Positions 45,372 through 54,178 of a stretch of 64,000 nucleotides of DNA are shown piece by piece (positions within the stretch are counted from its first letter, which is position 1; each line of letters begins with the position of its first letter). The position numbers and the translations under genes are program-made. Below the pieces are notes generated by a model. It worked only from the letters and a program-made list of their open reading frames with translations, had not been told where the DNA came from and did no database searches. This DNA is from a virus. The stretch spans positions 1 through 64,000 of the IMG/VR virus record IMGVR_UViG_3300023210_000031, one strand, 5' to 3'.

Positions 45372-45643
45372 ACCTTCGTCTTAGAATAGAGCTCAAAGAA
45401 ATCTCTCATTTGCTCAAGATCGACTTCTGACTTCATCAGCCGATAAGCCTTAACAGCGGCAGAGATCTCTTCTTTGGAGAGCCAACCGTTCTCCACATAG
45501 TTTTGTTTTAGATCTCGCTTCTGTTCTTTGTATGGTTCCATTTCGGTTTCCAAGGCAGAAAGTGATTTAATGTAATCAACAATTCTGTTCTCCTTCTCCA
45601 CGTCATTTCCACCATCAACTACCTTCAAATTACCATTAGACAT
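45365..45643 (-). CDS. GapR/DUF2312-like helical protein
   Basis: 92 residues from MSNGNLKVVDGGNDVEKENR (AGGAG upstream; the longer frame crosses the promoter). RIVDYIKSLSALETEMEPYK, EQKRDLKQNYVENGWLSKEE, ISAAVKAYRLMKSEVD follows the helical plan of GapR-type DNA-binding proteins (R-x-x-I-x-x-I-x-x-L-x3-K). GapR binds overtwisted AT-rich DNA ahead of the replisome, which would suit this replication region. Tentative. Confidence 0.5.
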   Translation of the reverse strand: MSNGNLKVVDGGNDVEKENRIVDYIKSLSALETEMEPYKEQKRDLKQNYVENGWLSKEEISAAVKAYRLMKSEVDLEQMRDFFELYSKTKVC

Positions 45644-45669
45644 ACAGTCTCCTTTTTGTTTATTGTCTA

Positions 45670-45698
45670 AGTATAGCATATTCTTTTTGCCGTGTCAA
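45670..45698 (-). promoter_or_regulatory. Sigma70-type promoter
   Basis: TTGACA (45693-45698), 17-base spacer, TATACT (45670-45675) on the minus strand, upstream of the GapR-like gene and its operon. Confidence 0.85.
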
Positions 45699-45701
45699 GC
45701 T

Positions 45702-47558
45702 TTATTTTATCTCACAGCTTCCGCCGGCACATGCTAGCTCACCTTTGAGATCAGTATTGTCTTCCGCTTCACTGATCTGAGTGAGATCAACATCCTTAAG
45801 ATGCTTCATCATCTCCTCGTAGGTTTCCTCCGAACATTCCTCGAACGGCTCTTGAACATAAGAGCCTCCATCATACGGCAAGCAAGAAATCCCGTTGTAG
45901 CATCCTCGGTTGTCCCACATCCAGCGACCGACGGTTTCCCATTCGTTATCTTTGATCGATATTGTAGCAGAGATATTGTGGGTGTTTTGTCCTTTAGAAT
46001 GTCCCGGCTTTATCCAATTTTTGGAAAACCACTTGATCCTTTGGAGGAGGTCGAGGGCACTCTCATCCCTCAAGGTTGCTCCTTCTGGTGCTTTCTGTGG
46101 GACTGAGATAATGGCTGTGTCGTGAGGTCGAAAATACTCATCCTCAACAAGCTCTGGATGGTTCTTTAATAGATATCCATATATTGGCTCGTTTTTTCCT
46201 ACTCTTATCCGGCGAATATAATGCTGGCTATGCCAAGCATGGATCCCAGAACTACAACCAAGTGCTAGCGAAGTTGTTCCCGCTGGCTTGATGGTGGTGA
46301 CCCTAGCGGCACTCTTGATTCCAATCAATGACGACACCTCTTTGTTCTTTTGCCGTGCCGCTTTTGCCGCTGCCTTTACATCCAAGTCTTGTATCTTATT
46401 CGAAGCAATACCGGTCAGACTAATGCCCAAAAGAGCCTCTCTCTCGGTGGTTCGTTGCCATACAGATCTTAAATAATGAAAGTTGGTATATCCTGCCTGT
46501 AGGGTGCCGATAAGGGTAGCAGCACGAATCCTAGCTTCCAAGTCTTCCTGCCCCTCTACCGTTGAAGCATTAACCTCACACAAGTTACAGAACTGAAACG
46601 GTCTTAGTGCAATTTCACAGCACGGGTTGGTGCCATAATCTTTATCGTTAGAAAAGTATATCCCCGGCTCGCCCGAGTTGCTTAACTTTATCTTCTCCCA
46701 CAACTGGAAAAAGAACTCTTCGTCCACCTTGTGTCGTAAAAGAACAGCACTATTGTTTGCTCTCCCTCGTTGTGGATTGAGCTCATACCAGTTGCCGTAT
46801 TTGCTAGCTATCATCTCGTCATCGTCTGCAGAGAACAGGGATATCAAAGCTGCTCGACGAATACCGCCTGCCAATACGGCATCAGCAATATAGCAAACGA
46901 TATCGTGAACCTCAATCGGTCGAAGTTGATCTCCGTCAGACTTTTCATTCAAGATACTTTTGATGTGTCTCAGGCAGTTTTTGAGTGGTTCTGGTCCGGG
47001 AGCCTTGCCACCACTAGTAATCAGTTGGGAGCCTTTGGGGCGAATGTCACTGAAATCGAAATCTAAGGTGGCAGTTCCTCGAAAGTAAGACTTCATAAGA
47101 ACTTTCACGGAGTCAGCCCAGCCCTCAATACTATCGCTAACTAGGTATCTCTTTACTTTGCCTGGATTTGGCTTTTTAATCTCTGGGAGATCTTCTACAT
47201 GATGGGATTGTACACTATATCCTACTCCCGTGCCGCCGAGGAGGAGAAACAAGATCTCCCCAAATGCTCGCCAATCATCTACCGGCAAATAGGCACAGTT
47301 ATAGATTCGGTTAGGCGAAATCTCAATAGGCTTGCCGCTGAACTGTAGCGACCTCATAGAAGGTAGCACCTTCTTGTCGTGAACTAGTTCGTAAGCTTCT
47401 TCTATATCATCATAGAGGTGAGGGTACTTTTTCTGGTGCATTTGCTTGTTCCTAGTGACTAGCTCATCCCAAGTTTCCCTTCTCTTTTTATCCTCTAAGT
47501 ACCGAGCATATTTCATGTGGACGGTAATGTTGCTCAAAATCTCACTTGCTAATTCCAT
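45702..47558 (-). CDS. nrdJ: Cobalamin-dependent ribonucleotide reductase (class II, monomeric)
   Basis: 618 residues, class II RTPR type. Motifs: YNCAYLP with the first redox Cys (88), GGTGVGYS (109-116), NPCCEIAL (311-318), FQFCNLCEVNAS (321-332) with the thiyl-radical Cys, KPAGTTSLALGCSSGIH, and a C-terminal CAGGSC pair that relays electrons. It makes deoxynucleotides from ribonucleotides with B12, without a separate radical subunit, and works without oxygen. It requires host cobalamin. The glutaredoxin at 30309 could reduce it. Confidence 0.93.
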   Translation of the reverse strand: MELASEILSNITVHMKYARYLEDKKRRETWDELVTRNKQMHQKKYPHLYDDIEEAYELVHDKKVLPSMRSLQFSGKPIEISPNRIYNCAYLPVDDWRAFGEILFLLLGGTGVGYSVQSHHVEDLPEIKKPNPGKVKRYLVSDSIEGWADSVKVLMKSYFRGTATLDFDFSDIRPKGSQLITSGGKAPGPEPLKNCLRHIKSILNEKSDGDQLRPIEVHDIVCYIADAVLAGGIRRAALISLFSADDDEMIASKYGNWYELNPQRGRANNSAVLLRHKVDEEFFFQLWEKIKLSNSGEPGIYFSNDKDYGTNPCCEIALRPFQFCNLCEVNASTVEGQEDLEARIRAATLIGTLQAGYTNFHYLRSVWQRTTEREALLGISLTGIASNKIQDLDVKAAAKAARQKNKEVSSLIGIKSAARVTTIKPAGTTSLALGCSSGIHAWHSQHYIRRIRVGKNEPIYGYLLKNHPELVEDEYFRPHDTAIISVPQKAPEGATLRDESALDLLQRIKWFSKNWIKPGHSKGQNTHNISATISIKDNEWETVGRWMWDNRGCYNGISCLPYDGGSYVQEPFEECSEETYEEMMKHLKDVDLTQISEAEDNTDLKGELACAGGSCEIK

Positions 47559-47584
47559 TTTCTCTCTCCTATTTGTTTTATTTA

Positions 47585-48940
47585 CTAATCTTCTTTTCTT
47601 GTTTCATCCCTGAGCATCTTATATACCTTCTGTGGACCCGACAAAACCTCTGCCGAGTGCTCGTCTTGTGGAAATACCTTTATCGAGACATTTCCTGGGT
47701 CCATAAAAATTGGAAACACTACACCGTCAATACCATTCCTATTTTTGGCTATATAAACCCTCCCCGTATTGTTCATCTTGTCAGCACCAGTTCTTGATAC
47801 TGAGAAAATAAAATCAGCCACGAAACATTTCGAGAATGCTTCACTAATAGATTCCATTGTAATGACTTCAGCGTTTATCCCACTCCTGTTCGTTTGAGAT
47901 GCTGTCCAGACGGGGCACTCGAATTCATGAGCGATTGCCCTCAACTCTTCATAAATAGTTTCGAGCTCTTCCCTTTTCTCCTTCGAGTGTGAAATAGGCT
48001 TCAAAATGTCGCCATAGTCAACAACAATCATTCCAGGCTTGAAATCTCGGTTTCGGAGCTTCTCCAGGTGAGTCCTGAGAGTCTGGGTGGTAGCCGACTT
48101 CGTTGGGTATTCTTTGATCAAAAGCTTTCCTGGCAGTTCTTTGATCTCCTCGAATACATCCTCTTTGCTGTGGCGAAGTTCGTTGATGGGGATTCCAGTC
48201 AGGCAACTATCATATCTATTCCCGATTGTCATGTCTTGAAGTTCTAGTGTATAGTGAACAACATTTACTCCGTTCCTCAAAGCCATGGCACCCAAGTGAG
48301 CTAGCACCATACTTTTACCTACACCAGTAGGAGCTATAACGACTCCGAGTTCTCCTTTTCCCATGCCTCCGCCAGTGATTCTATCTAGTTCTCCCCAGCC
48401 AGTTGCAATTGGATGCCTGGATCTGAGTTCGTACCTTGCCTCGAAATCTTTTATGAAGTCATACCCAGTATCGTTATCGACACCTAGTTTGAGAGCATCA
48501 TTGATGATCTTGCTAACTTCGTCGAAGGAAGACTTTTGCATCAGCTTCACACTTTTGAGCATAGCTTCTTGGAGCTTTTGCTTCCGACAGAAGTCAAGGG
48601 ATTTATCCTGGACAAACTCTTCATCAACATTAGAGAAGTTTCCGCTGGCGATTCGGACATAGAAATCCCGAACCTGCTTTCTAACGGCTTCGTTCCCAGA
48701 GGAAGTTTCGCTCTTGAGAATGCTCTCGAATGTGTCTCTCGATGGGTGCTTCTTATACTTCTCTTTGTACAGATAAACTTTATCTACAAAATTTTGAAGA
48801 TACTTTAGTTCAAAGAAGTTTATGTTAAGCACTTCGCCAATCTGTGTCGAAAAGCGAGAATCATCTAGAATCATCTTTGCTAGGGATTCTTGGAATCCTT
48901 TTCCGAAAGAGCCAAAAGTCGAATCGTTGTCTAGTTCCAT
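47585..48940 (-). CDS. Replicative DnaB-type helicase
   Basis: 451 residues. RecA-like core with Walker A VIAPTGVGKS (201-210), Walker B GMIVVDYGDIL, and WTASQTNRSG (H4-like). The N-terminal 170 residues are helical, like DnaB/gp41 N domains. It unwinds DNA at the fork, moving 5'-3'. TTTCTTTCGAAAGTC forms part of the promoter downstream that drives the exonuclease. No primase gene was identified here. Confidence 0.9.
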   Translation of the reverse strand: MELDNDSTFGSFGKGFQESLAKMILDDSRFSTQIGEVLNINFFELKYLQNFVDKVYLYKEKYKKHPSRDTFESILKSETSSGNEAVRKQVRDFYVRIASGNFSNVDEEFVQDKSLDFCRKQKLQEAMLKSVKLMQKSSFDEVSKIINDALKLGVDNDTGYDFIKDFEARYELRSRHPIATGWGELDRITGGGMGKGELGVVIAPTGVGKSMVLAHLGAMALRNGVNVVHYTLELQDMTIGNRYDSCLTGIPINELRHSKEDVFEEIKELPGKLLIKEYPTKSATTQTLRTHLEKLRNRDFKPGMIVVDYGDILKPISHSKEKREELETIYEELRAIAHEFECPVWTASQTNRSGINAEVITMESISEAFSKCFVADFIFSVSRTGADKMNNTGRVYIAKNRNGIDGVVFPIFMDPGNVSIKVFPQDEHSAEVLSGPQKVYKMLRDETRKED

Positions 48941-48961
48941 GTATTTTTCTCCCAGGTATAT

Positions 48962-48990
48962 AGTATACCTTTTTTTCTTTCGAAAGTCAA
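48962..48990 (-). promoter_or_regulatory. Sigma70-type promoter of the helicase gene
   Basis: TTGACT (48985-48990), 17-base spacer rich in A, TATACT (48962-48967) on the minus strand, just before the helicase start at 48940. Confidence 0.8.
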
Positions 48991-49973
48991 GAGGTTTGTT
49001 TCTTTAGTTCATAAACAGTTCTCTGAAATAGGGCAAAGAGATTGTCGAGGTTGATTTGAGGGCAGCCGTCTTCGAACAGAAGCTTTACCATTCCCGTCTT
49101 ATTAAAGAGGGGAACATACTCGTCAAATGTTTCCCTTATTTTTCTAGTTGTCTGAGTTGAGAGGGATGGTGAATAGAGCTGCATCATCTTGTAGTTGATT
49201 TTTACGATATCAATATTCTCCAAGACATCTCTATAAAACTTAACCTTTTCTTCCTCTCTCTCTTCACAATATTTCTCTATATCAGCTACCAGATATTCCT
49301 TGTCCTCCGACAGGAATGGGAGTCGTTTTGCCACAGTCGGAATTCCAACTCTCGGCACACCAGGAAGGTTGTCTGATTTATCCCCAGAGATTGCCCTAGC
49401 GAGGGCAAAGTTATCGGGGTGGATGCTGAATTTTTCCAAAATAGAATTCTTGTTCACAACCTCGTCCTGTATGGGACGGTATAAGACTGTCGAATCGCCA
49501 CATAGCTGGAAGAAATCCTTGTCGCTGGATACTATCACTTTGTGCCAGTCACTAAGCTGAGGGAGTTGACTCACATATGCTACGGTGTCATCTGCCTCTG
49601 TTTCTGGAAACATAAACTGGATCACAGGTGTCTCGTTTAGATATTCAAGGACTCTGACCTGCTGCCAGATGAGATTTTTTGACTCCTCATTCTCAGGCAG
49701 GTTTCTTATAAATCGATTGAGCCGGACTGGCTTCCTGCCTTCCTTGTACCCCTTGACGATGCTTCGACGTCGGCGGCTGCCGTTTTCTCCGTCCCATACA
49801 ACAGATATTAGATCTGGCTTTATCGTTCTTGCTAACTTTTGTAGTCCCTGGAGGAAGCCTACTAAGCCTCCGATAGGCTGACCGTTGGAGGAGATAGTTG
49901 GGTTCACAATATAGTGCCTAATAAAAGCATTGTGACCGTCAACTATCATTATTCTTTTCTTATTTTCGCCCAT
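48987..49973 (-). CDS. 5'-3' exonuclease (FEN/T4 RNase H type)
   Basis: 328 residues. Metal-binding Asp/Glu clusters are in order: RIMIVDGHNAFIR, SVVWDGENGSRRRR, ETEADDTVAY, VSSDKDFFQL and ISGDKSDNLPGVPRVG (helix-hairpin-helix). It removes RNA primers and 5' flaps. It overlaps a coiled-coil gene by 14 bases and lies between helicase and protease genes. Confidence 0.9.
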   Translation of the reverse strand: MGENKKRIMIVDGHNAFIRHYIVNPTISSNGQPIGGLVGFLQGLQKLARTIKPDLISVVWDGENGSRRRRSIVKGYKEGRKPVRLNRFIRNLPENEESKNLIWQQVRVLEYLNETPVIQFMFPETEADDTVAYVSQLPQLSDWHKVIVSSDKDFFQLCGDSTVLYRPIQDEVVNKNSILEKFSIHPDNFALARAISGDKSDNLPGVPRVGIPTVAKRLPFLSEDKEYLVADIEKYCEEREEEKVKFYRDVLENIDIVKINYKMMQLYSPSLSTQTTRKIRETFDEYVPLFNKTGMVKLLFEDGCPQINLDNLFALFQRTVYELKKQTS

Positions 49974-50136
49974 TCTCAGATTCCAATCGCTTAAGCTTCG
50001 CCCTAACAGACTGTAGCTTCTTCTTTATCTTTTCATTCTCTTCTCTCAGTAGAAATATTTCGTCAAGAAGGTTTTCTATTGCATCTATAGATATCTTGAC
50101 TGTCTCTTTGAGAGTTTCTATTTTCGTTTTTTTCAT
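49960..50136 (-). CDS. 58-residue coiled-coil protein
   Basis: ATG 50136 to TAA 49960: MKKTKIETLKETVKISIDAI, ENLLDEIFLLREENEKIKKK and a basic end. A single heptad-patterned coiled coil. It overlaps the exonuclease start. Function unknown. Confidence 0.6.
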   Translation of the reverse strand: MKKTKIETLKETVKISIDAIENLLDEIFLLREENEKIKKKLQSVRAKLKRLESENGRK

Positions 50137-50148
50137 CTACGAATCGGC

Positions 50149-50757
50149 TCAAATAATTTCGTCAACTAAACCATATTTTAGACAGGTGTCAGCATCGAAC
50201 CACAAATCGTGCTTGAGAATCTCGTCAAGCTTCTTTTTTGGAATGTTAGTGTGCTTGTTATAGATCTCCCTGATGGTCTGCATCAAAATCTCACAATTCT
50301 CCATACTGTCCTTGAGCTCTTCAAACTTGCCCCACATACCAGAAGATAGTTGATGGATGAGCATGAATGAATTCTTATGGATGTATCGCTTTTCAGCCAC
50401 GACACTCATCAGTGTTGCTGCTGATGCTGCACATCCCTCTACTACCGAGTGGATCGGTGCCTTGGAAGCCATTATATAATCCACCGATGAGAGTCCAGCG
50501 AAGACAGATCCTCCGTAGGAATTGATATGTAGCCGGATTGGGGGAACTGGAATATTGTAGTTATGACCATTTGTACACATAGCATCAGATAGGGTCTGGA
50601 TGTTTTTGTTTAGTGCCAGACATTCCGGTCGAGTTACTTCTGAGTAGAAATAGATCCTGTTGTTTAAGGAAGATACCTCATTCTCGTTCGAGCTGCTGTC
50701 GTCTAGGCGGATATCACAAGTGCTCCCCCAGTATTTATCTTGCTTTAACATTTTCAT
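50149..50757 (-). CDS. clpP: ClpP-type serine protease
   Basis: 202 residues, as in ClpP. INSYGGSVFAG (79-89) is the substrate-binding strand, GCAASAATL contains the catalytic Ser 112, and FMLIHQLSSG the His 135; FDADTCLKYGLVDEI is the typical C terminus. The catalytic Asp probably lies near DLWFDAD. No Clp ATPase gene is seen nearby, so it may use a host partner. Encoded in the recombination/replication operon. Confidence 0.85.
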   Translation of the reverse strand: MKMLKQDKYWGSTCDIRLDDSSSNENEVSSLNNRIYFYSEVTRPECLALNKNIQTLSDAMCTNGHNYNIPVPPIRLHINSYGGSVFAGLSSVDYIMASKAPIHSVVEGCAASAATLMSVVAEKRYIHKNSFMLIHQLSSGMWGKFEELKDSMENCEILMQTIREIYNKHTNIPKKKLDEILKHDLWFDADTCLKYGLVDEII

Positions 50758-50759
50758 TC

Positions 50760-51884
50760 TTATACCTCTGATTCAGTTTCATCGTAAAAGTGTTGGGCAT
50801 CTACATCCCTATTATCAAACTTCAGGACGACTTCTTCGTCCACAAGCCGTAAAACTCTATCTCGGAATTTTGAATCCAGCATGAATTCACCCCATTTGGC
50901 GGCTTGGAATTTCTGTTCAGATCCATCACCATATTTGAGAGTCCACCATGGACCCGAGTTCATCAACTGGTCCGAAGACTGTATAGCCTCAAATAAACTC
51001 TCGTCATCCCTCACCCCGATGTCTTTGCCCCACATAATCTTGAAATTACATATTCTGCCGGCTGTTCCAAATCGAGACTTTTCCAATCGAGCCTTAACTT
51101 CGTTGCCGACAATGAAACCCTTGTCGTCAGCGATGATGCTCTTCTTGCCTCGCTTGCCAGTCAGCCAAATTCTCAAACTGTAGGCATACATCATCGACTT
51201 GCCTCCAGGAGTGGTATATTTTTCACTATCCGTCGCGTACTTCGGGTTCGCTACTTGGAGATTTGTCTTGAGCTGATTTAATACCAAAAGGGTAGACTGT
51301 GAGTTGGCTAGCGACACTATTAGTTTGGACATTCCCTTAGCCAATACACGAGCCTTGACAGCTACCGATTCGTTAGGGTTAAATGTTCCCTCTACATCAC
51401 TTACCGCTGGTGTCAAGGCGAGACTGTCCCAAATAAACAGCATCTTATCTTCCGTCGAATTCAAGAGCTCCTCAATCGTCTCCAGCACAAACTCAACAGA
51501 GCTCGCCTGGACATACAGAACTTCATCGACATTCAGACCGCTTTTGCTAAGAAAAGTAGGATCGATGGATGATTCCGAGTCGAAGTATACCACATTGATT
51601 CCCATTTTCTGGGCATTGGCTGCTGTCTGGGCTGCCATATAGCTCTTTCCGGAGGCTTCTAATCCTGCTATCTCTGATATCTTTCCTACTGGGATGCCAG
51701 CAGTCTTTCCTCGGCAAATGACACTATTTAGCCATGTGGAGCCTGTGGGAATCCAGTCTTTGACTTCAGTTGGATTATCTGTCGTAAGATCGTGTGCTAC
51801 ATTCATGCCAGCCTTTTTATTGATCTTCTTCCTAAGCTCATCGATGTTCAAAGAACCTTTTTTCTGTTTCAAACTTCTCACCAT
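50760..51884 (-). CDS. RecA/UvsX-type recombinase
   Basis: 374 residues from MVRSLKQKKGSLNIDELRKK (ATG 51884 with ACGGAG upstream; the longer frame crosses the terminator). Walker A GLEASGKS (74-81), Walker B MLFIWDSLAL, and VLNQLKTNLQV (L2 region). It catalyses strand exchange in recombination-dependent replication. An intrinsic terminator lies just upstream, after the SSB gene, so RecA is made from read-through or is attenuated. Confidence 0.92.
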   Translation of the reverse strand: MVRSLKQKKGSLNIDELRKKINKKAGMNVAHDLTTDNPTEVKDWIPTGSTWLNSVICRGKTAGIPVGKISEIAGLEASGKSYMAAQTAANAQKMGINVVYFDSESSIDPTFLSKSGLNVDEVLYVQASSVEFVLETIEELLNSTEDKMLFIWDSLALTPAVSDVEGTFNPNESVAVKARVLAKGMSKLIVSLANSQSTLLVLNQLKTNLQVANPKYATDSEKYTTPGGKSMMYAYSLRIWLTGKRGKKSIIADDKGFIVGNEVKARLEKSRFGTAGRICNFKIMWGKDIGVRDDESLFEAIQSSDQLMNSGPWWTLKYGDGSEQKFQAAKWGEFMLDSKFRDRVLRLVDEEVVLKFDNRDVDAQHFYDETESEV

Positions 51885-51906
51885 AGCACAACTCCGTAAA
51901 TAAAGT

Positions 51907-51938
51907 AAAAAAAGAGGCACCCGTTAACCCTGTGCCTC
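51907..51938 (-). terminator. Intrinsic terminator between ssb and recA
   Basis: Minus strand GAGGCAC (51932-51938) pairs with GTGCCTC (51914-51920) around an 11-base loop, followed by a run of seven Us. It lies 19 bases after the stop of the SSB gene and before recA. Confidence 0.9.
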
Positions 51939-51956
51939 CCCGTGGGTGTGTGATGT

Positions 51957-52709
51957 TTAACGAGTCATCAATTCGTCAAGGGCATTATCAACCTTGTTCA
52001 CACTTTTTCCAGGATATTTTTCCACTTCACTGGAAAACTCCTCTGGATTGTCGGCTGTCAAATGAACATCCAAGAATCCTTGGACTTCGACAGTCGTCTT
52101 TTTCTCAAAGAGAGATTCAAAATCTGGTACAGTACCCAAAAGACCTTCACACTGCTCTTCGCTAATCTTATCGCTGCAAAGGCGGCTAGAACGTCGCTTT
52201 GGTGTCACCTTGGTCATAGGAAATTGACCTCCAGGTGGCTTACCGTAATGTAGATCCAGATCGATACCAGTTTCAATATCCGTAATATCCCCGTAGTCCG
52301 GATTCAGCACAAGACCCAGGAGAGTTTCATATACCGTCTTGGAAAAACCCCATAGACGGACTCCAAGCTCCTCTTCCCCTCGAACAAGGACGGGAGAGAA
52401 GAATCGAGATTTCACACCGAGCTGTCGTGCCATAGCTTTGCTCTCTTCATCGCCTTCTTGGTAAAGACCACGAACAAAACCACATACTGGGCAATCCTCT
52501 CCAAAGTTATTCTTTGGACACAGGAAGCCGCCCTCTTTGCCGACACCATAATGGAAAGAAAAGCTCTTGAAAGGATCTCCGTCTTCAGTCGGAACAATCC
52601 GTACAGTCTGTGAACCCTCGGAAGGTTTCCAGAACTGACTACCACCACCCTGACCTCGGTTTTTGAGGGTGCTGTACTTTTCTCTCATTTTTTTCATATC
52701 AATCGTCAT
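51957..52709 (-). CDS. gp32-like single-stranded DNA-binding protein
   Basis: 250 residues. SQFWKPSEGSQTVRIVPTED opens an OB fold. The zinc subdomain is HYGVGKEGGFLCPKNNFGED plus CPVCGF (H, C, C, C ligands). KSRFFSPVLVRG and VRLWGFSKTVYETLL follow, as in T4-like SSBs. The expected acidic tail is weak. It binds ssDNA with the helicase, RecA and polymerases. The single gene lies between a promoter and a terminator. Confidence 0.88.
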   Translation of the reverse strand: MTIDMKKMREKYSTLKNRGQGGGSQFWKPSEGSQTVRIVPTEDGDPFKSFSFHYGVGKEGGFLCPKNNFGEDCPVCGFVRGLYQEGDEESKAMARQLGVKSRFFSPVLVRGEEELGVRLWGFSKTVYETLLGLVLNPDYGDITDIETGIDLDLHYGKPPGGQFPMTKVTPKRRSSRLCSDKISEEQCEGLLGTVPDFESLFEKKTTVEVQGFLDVHLTADNPEEFSSEVEKYPGKSVNKVDNALDELMTR

Positions 52710-52740
52710 TTAAGACTCCTTTTACTTTTTGTTAGACACT

Positions 52741-52769
52741 ATTATATCAGATCACTTTGCTTATGTCAA
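52741..52769 (-). promoter_or_regulatory. Sigma70-type promoter of ssb, GATC in spacer
   Basis: TTGACA (52764-52769), 17-base spacer with AGTGATCTG, TATAAT (52741-52746) on the minus strand, upstream of the SSB gene. Confidence 0.9.
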
Positions 52770-53036
52770 GTGCTTTTTCTCAAAATTTTCTTTTTCCTTT
52801 CCTTCCAGTAGTTTCACATCTACTTCTCCCAGTGCTGAGTTCCAGTTGAATGTCCGGAAAGCAGACTCGGAAACATCCCAGACGAGCTCTTGCCCTTCTG
52901 GTACTTTTCGCTGAGATGATCCATCCTTAACCTTGGAACTTAAAAAGCTGGAGGGGAGATCTTCCAGCTTTACAAAAGTCATAGTCCGAATGTCGTCGTT
53001 CTTCTTCTTAAAAGAACCTGTAAAAATTTTAACCAT
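52761..53036 (-). CDS. Small Sm/SH3-like phage protein (WYL_2/DUF2693 type)
   Basis: 91 residues: FTGSFKKKNDDIRTMTFVKL, EDLPSSFLSS, QELVWDVSESAFRTFNWNSA. The T-G-x-F-K-K-K-x-x-x-x-R-T-M-x-F-V-K-L block is typical of a widespread small phage family with an Sm-like barrel. Function unknown, perhaps nucleic-acid binding. Its 3' end overlaps the SSB promoter. Confidence 0.65.
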   Translation of the reverse strand: MVKIFTGSFKKKNDDIRTMTFVKLEDLPSSFLSSKVKDGSSQRKVPEGQELVWDVSESAFRTFNWNSALGEVDVKLLEGKEKENFEKKHLT

Positions 53037-53871
53037 AGTTTACTCCTTGAATTATCTTTGTTTGAGAAACAATATAGATGTAGTTCTTGTCATATTCCGT
53101 TGAGTATACTCCAAAACCTACTTTTATGTCCTCGTCTTTTTGTGTTACTCTCTTCTTTACCCTAAAGAGGAGATCAGAATCGTTATCTACCTGTTTTTTG
53201 TTTATAGCAAAATAATAGCTCTTTTCGTTCACATTGTCAAGAGAAAAGCACATCTGATCTGCCATTTTTTCCATCTCACCGATTCCTATAGTACAAATTC
53301 GGCAGATACCAGACTCCTTTGGGTAGCTGGATATTACTGCTTCGGTGTTTCTATAGACATTTAGCATATGAATGGTGGAAGAGACAAATTCATTGATCGT
53401 GTCTTGATATCTGCCAATCGGAATATTCCCAATGACTTTTTCGATTGCGGAATTTGAAATAAGATAGAGTCTCTCGAATAGCCCAGAGCGAGCATATTCC
53501 TGGAATACATTAGATACCACTCTGTCGAGGTTCTTTGAATGATCGTCAGTAAGGTCTGGCTTTATGTATAGTACCTCTATCCTTCTCGGACTTACTGCCT
53601 CCAATATTCTTAGCGATGCTGAGGAAATGTCTGTGCCGCCTGAAACCACAAAGAGAATGTCGCCATCAATCTTCTTGAGAGCATTCGTAACCCTCGCTGG
53701 AAACTTTTCCTCGTAGTCTTCTGGTGCCGATCTCTTCTTGATGGAAAAGCAGTTCTTATTATCCTTATCGGGAAGCCCTGCTCCTATCTTATATACTTCA
53801 TACTGGGGATGCTTTCTAAACTTCTCGGCTATAGCACATCCGACTTTGCCCAAGCCAATCACATTAATCAT
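53029..53871 (-). CDS. FtsZ/tubulin-like or Rossmann-type protein
   Basis: 280 residues. MINVIGLGKVGCAIAEKF gives a G-x-G-x2-G N-terminal loop. ILFVVSGGTDISSASLRILE (73-91) sits where FtsZ has the GGGTGTG signature. RIEVLYIKPDLTDDHSKNLD, FERLYLISNSAIEKVIGNIP and QDTINEFVSSTIHM follow the order of H7/T7-like and later strands in tubulin-fold proteins. The exact signature is degenerate, so polymerisation is unproven. A dinucleotide-binding protein is the alternative. It is joined to MazG and SSB-type genes. Confidence 0.4.
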   Translation of the reverse strand: MINVIGLGKVGCAIAEKFRKHPQYEVYKIGAGLPDKDNKNCFSIKKRSAPEDYEEKFPARVTNALKKIDGDILFVVSGGTDISSASLRILEAVSPRRIEVLYIKPDLTDDHSKNLDRVVSNVFQEYARSGLFERLYLISNSAIEKVIGNIPIGRYQDTINEFVSSTIHMLNVYRNTEAVISSYPKESGICRICTIGIGEMEKMADQMCFSLDNVNEKSYYFAINKKQVDNDSDLLFRVKKRVTQKDEDIKVGFGVYSTEYDKNYIYIVSQTKIIQGVNYG

Positions 53872-54178
53872 CTTCTTTCACTTCCTCTAGGATGATTCCC
53901 TCGTAATATGCCCCAAGGTCAGCCTCTTTCTGGATTCTTTCTTCCATAAGCTCGTCGATGGTGTATCCCAGCTCAAGAGAAAGAGCATACACCACTTCCA
54001 AGACTTCTGCCAGTGCTCCGAGAGATCGATTCTCCAAATAGCCATTTACATGCTCAAGCAATGCGTCATCAACATAATCTAAGTATTCCTCTTTCAGTGC
54101 CTCTCGGCATGAGAATACCTTCTTCTTCTTTATTAAGAGATGTGGTACTTTATCTCGAACGAGTTTATCGTATTTCAT
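53864..54178 (-). CDS. MazG-like pyrophosphohydrolase
   Basis: 104 residues starting MKYDKLVRDKVPHLLIKKKK, the well-known K-L-V-R-D-K-I/V-P start of MazG-like proteins. REALKEEYLDYVDD and GALAEVLEVVYALSLELGYT carry the E-x2-E...E-x2-E/D helix pattern. It may hydrolyse nucleoside triphosphates such as modified dNTPs or alarmones. It overlaps the polymerase gene by 4 bases. Confidence 0.75.
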   Translation of the reverse strand: MKYDKLVRDKVPHLLIKKKKVFSCREALKEEYLDYVDDALLEHVNGYLENRSLGALAEVLEVVYALSLELGYTIDELMEERIQKEADLGAYYEGIILEEVKEDD

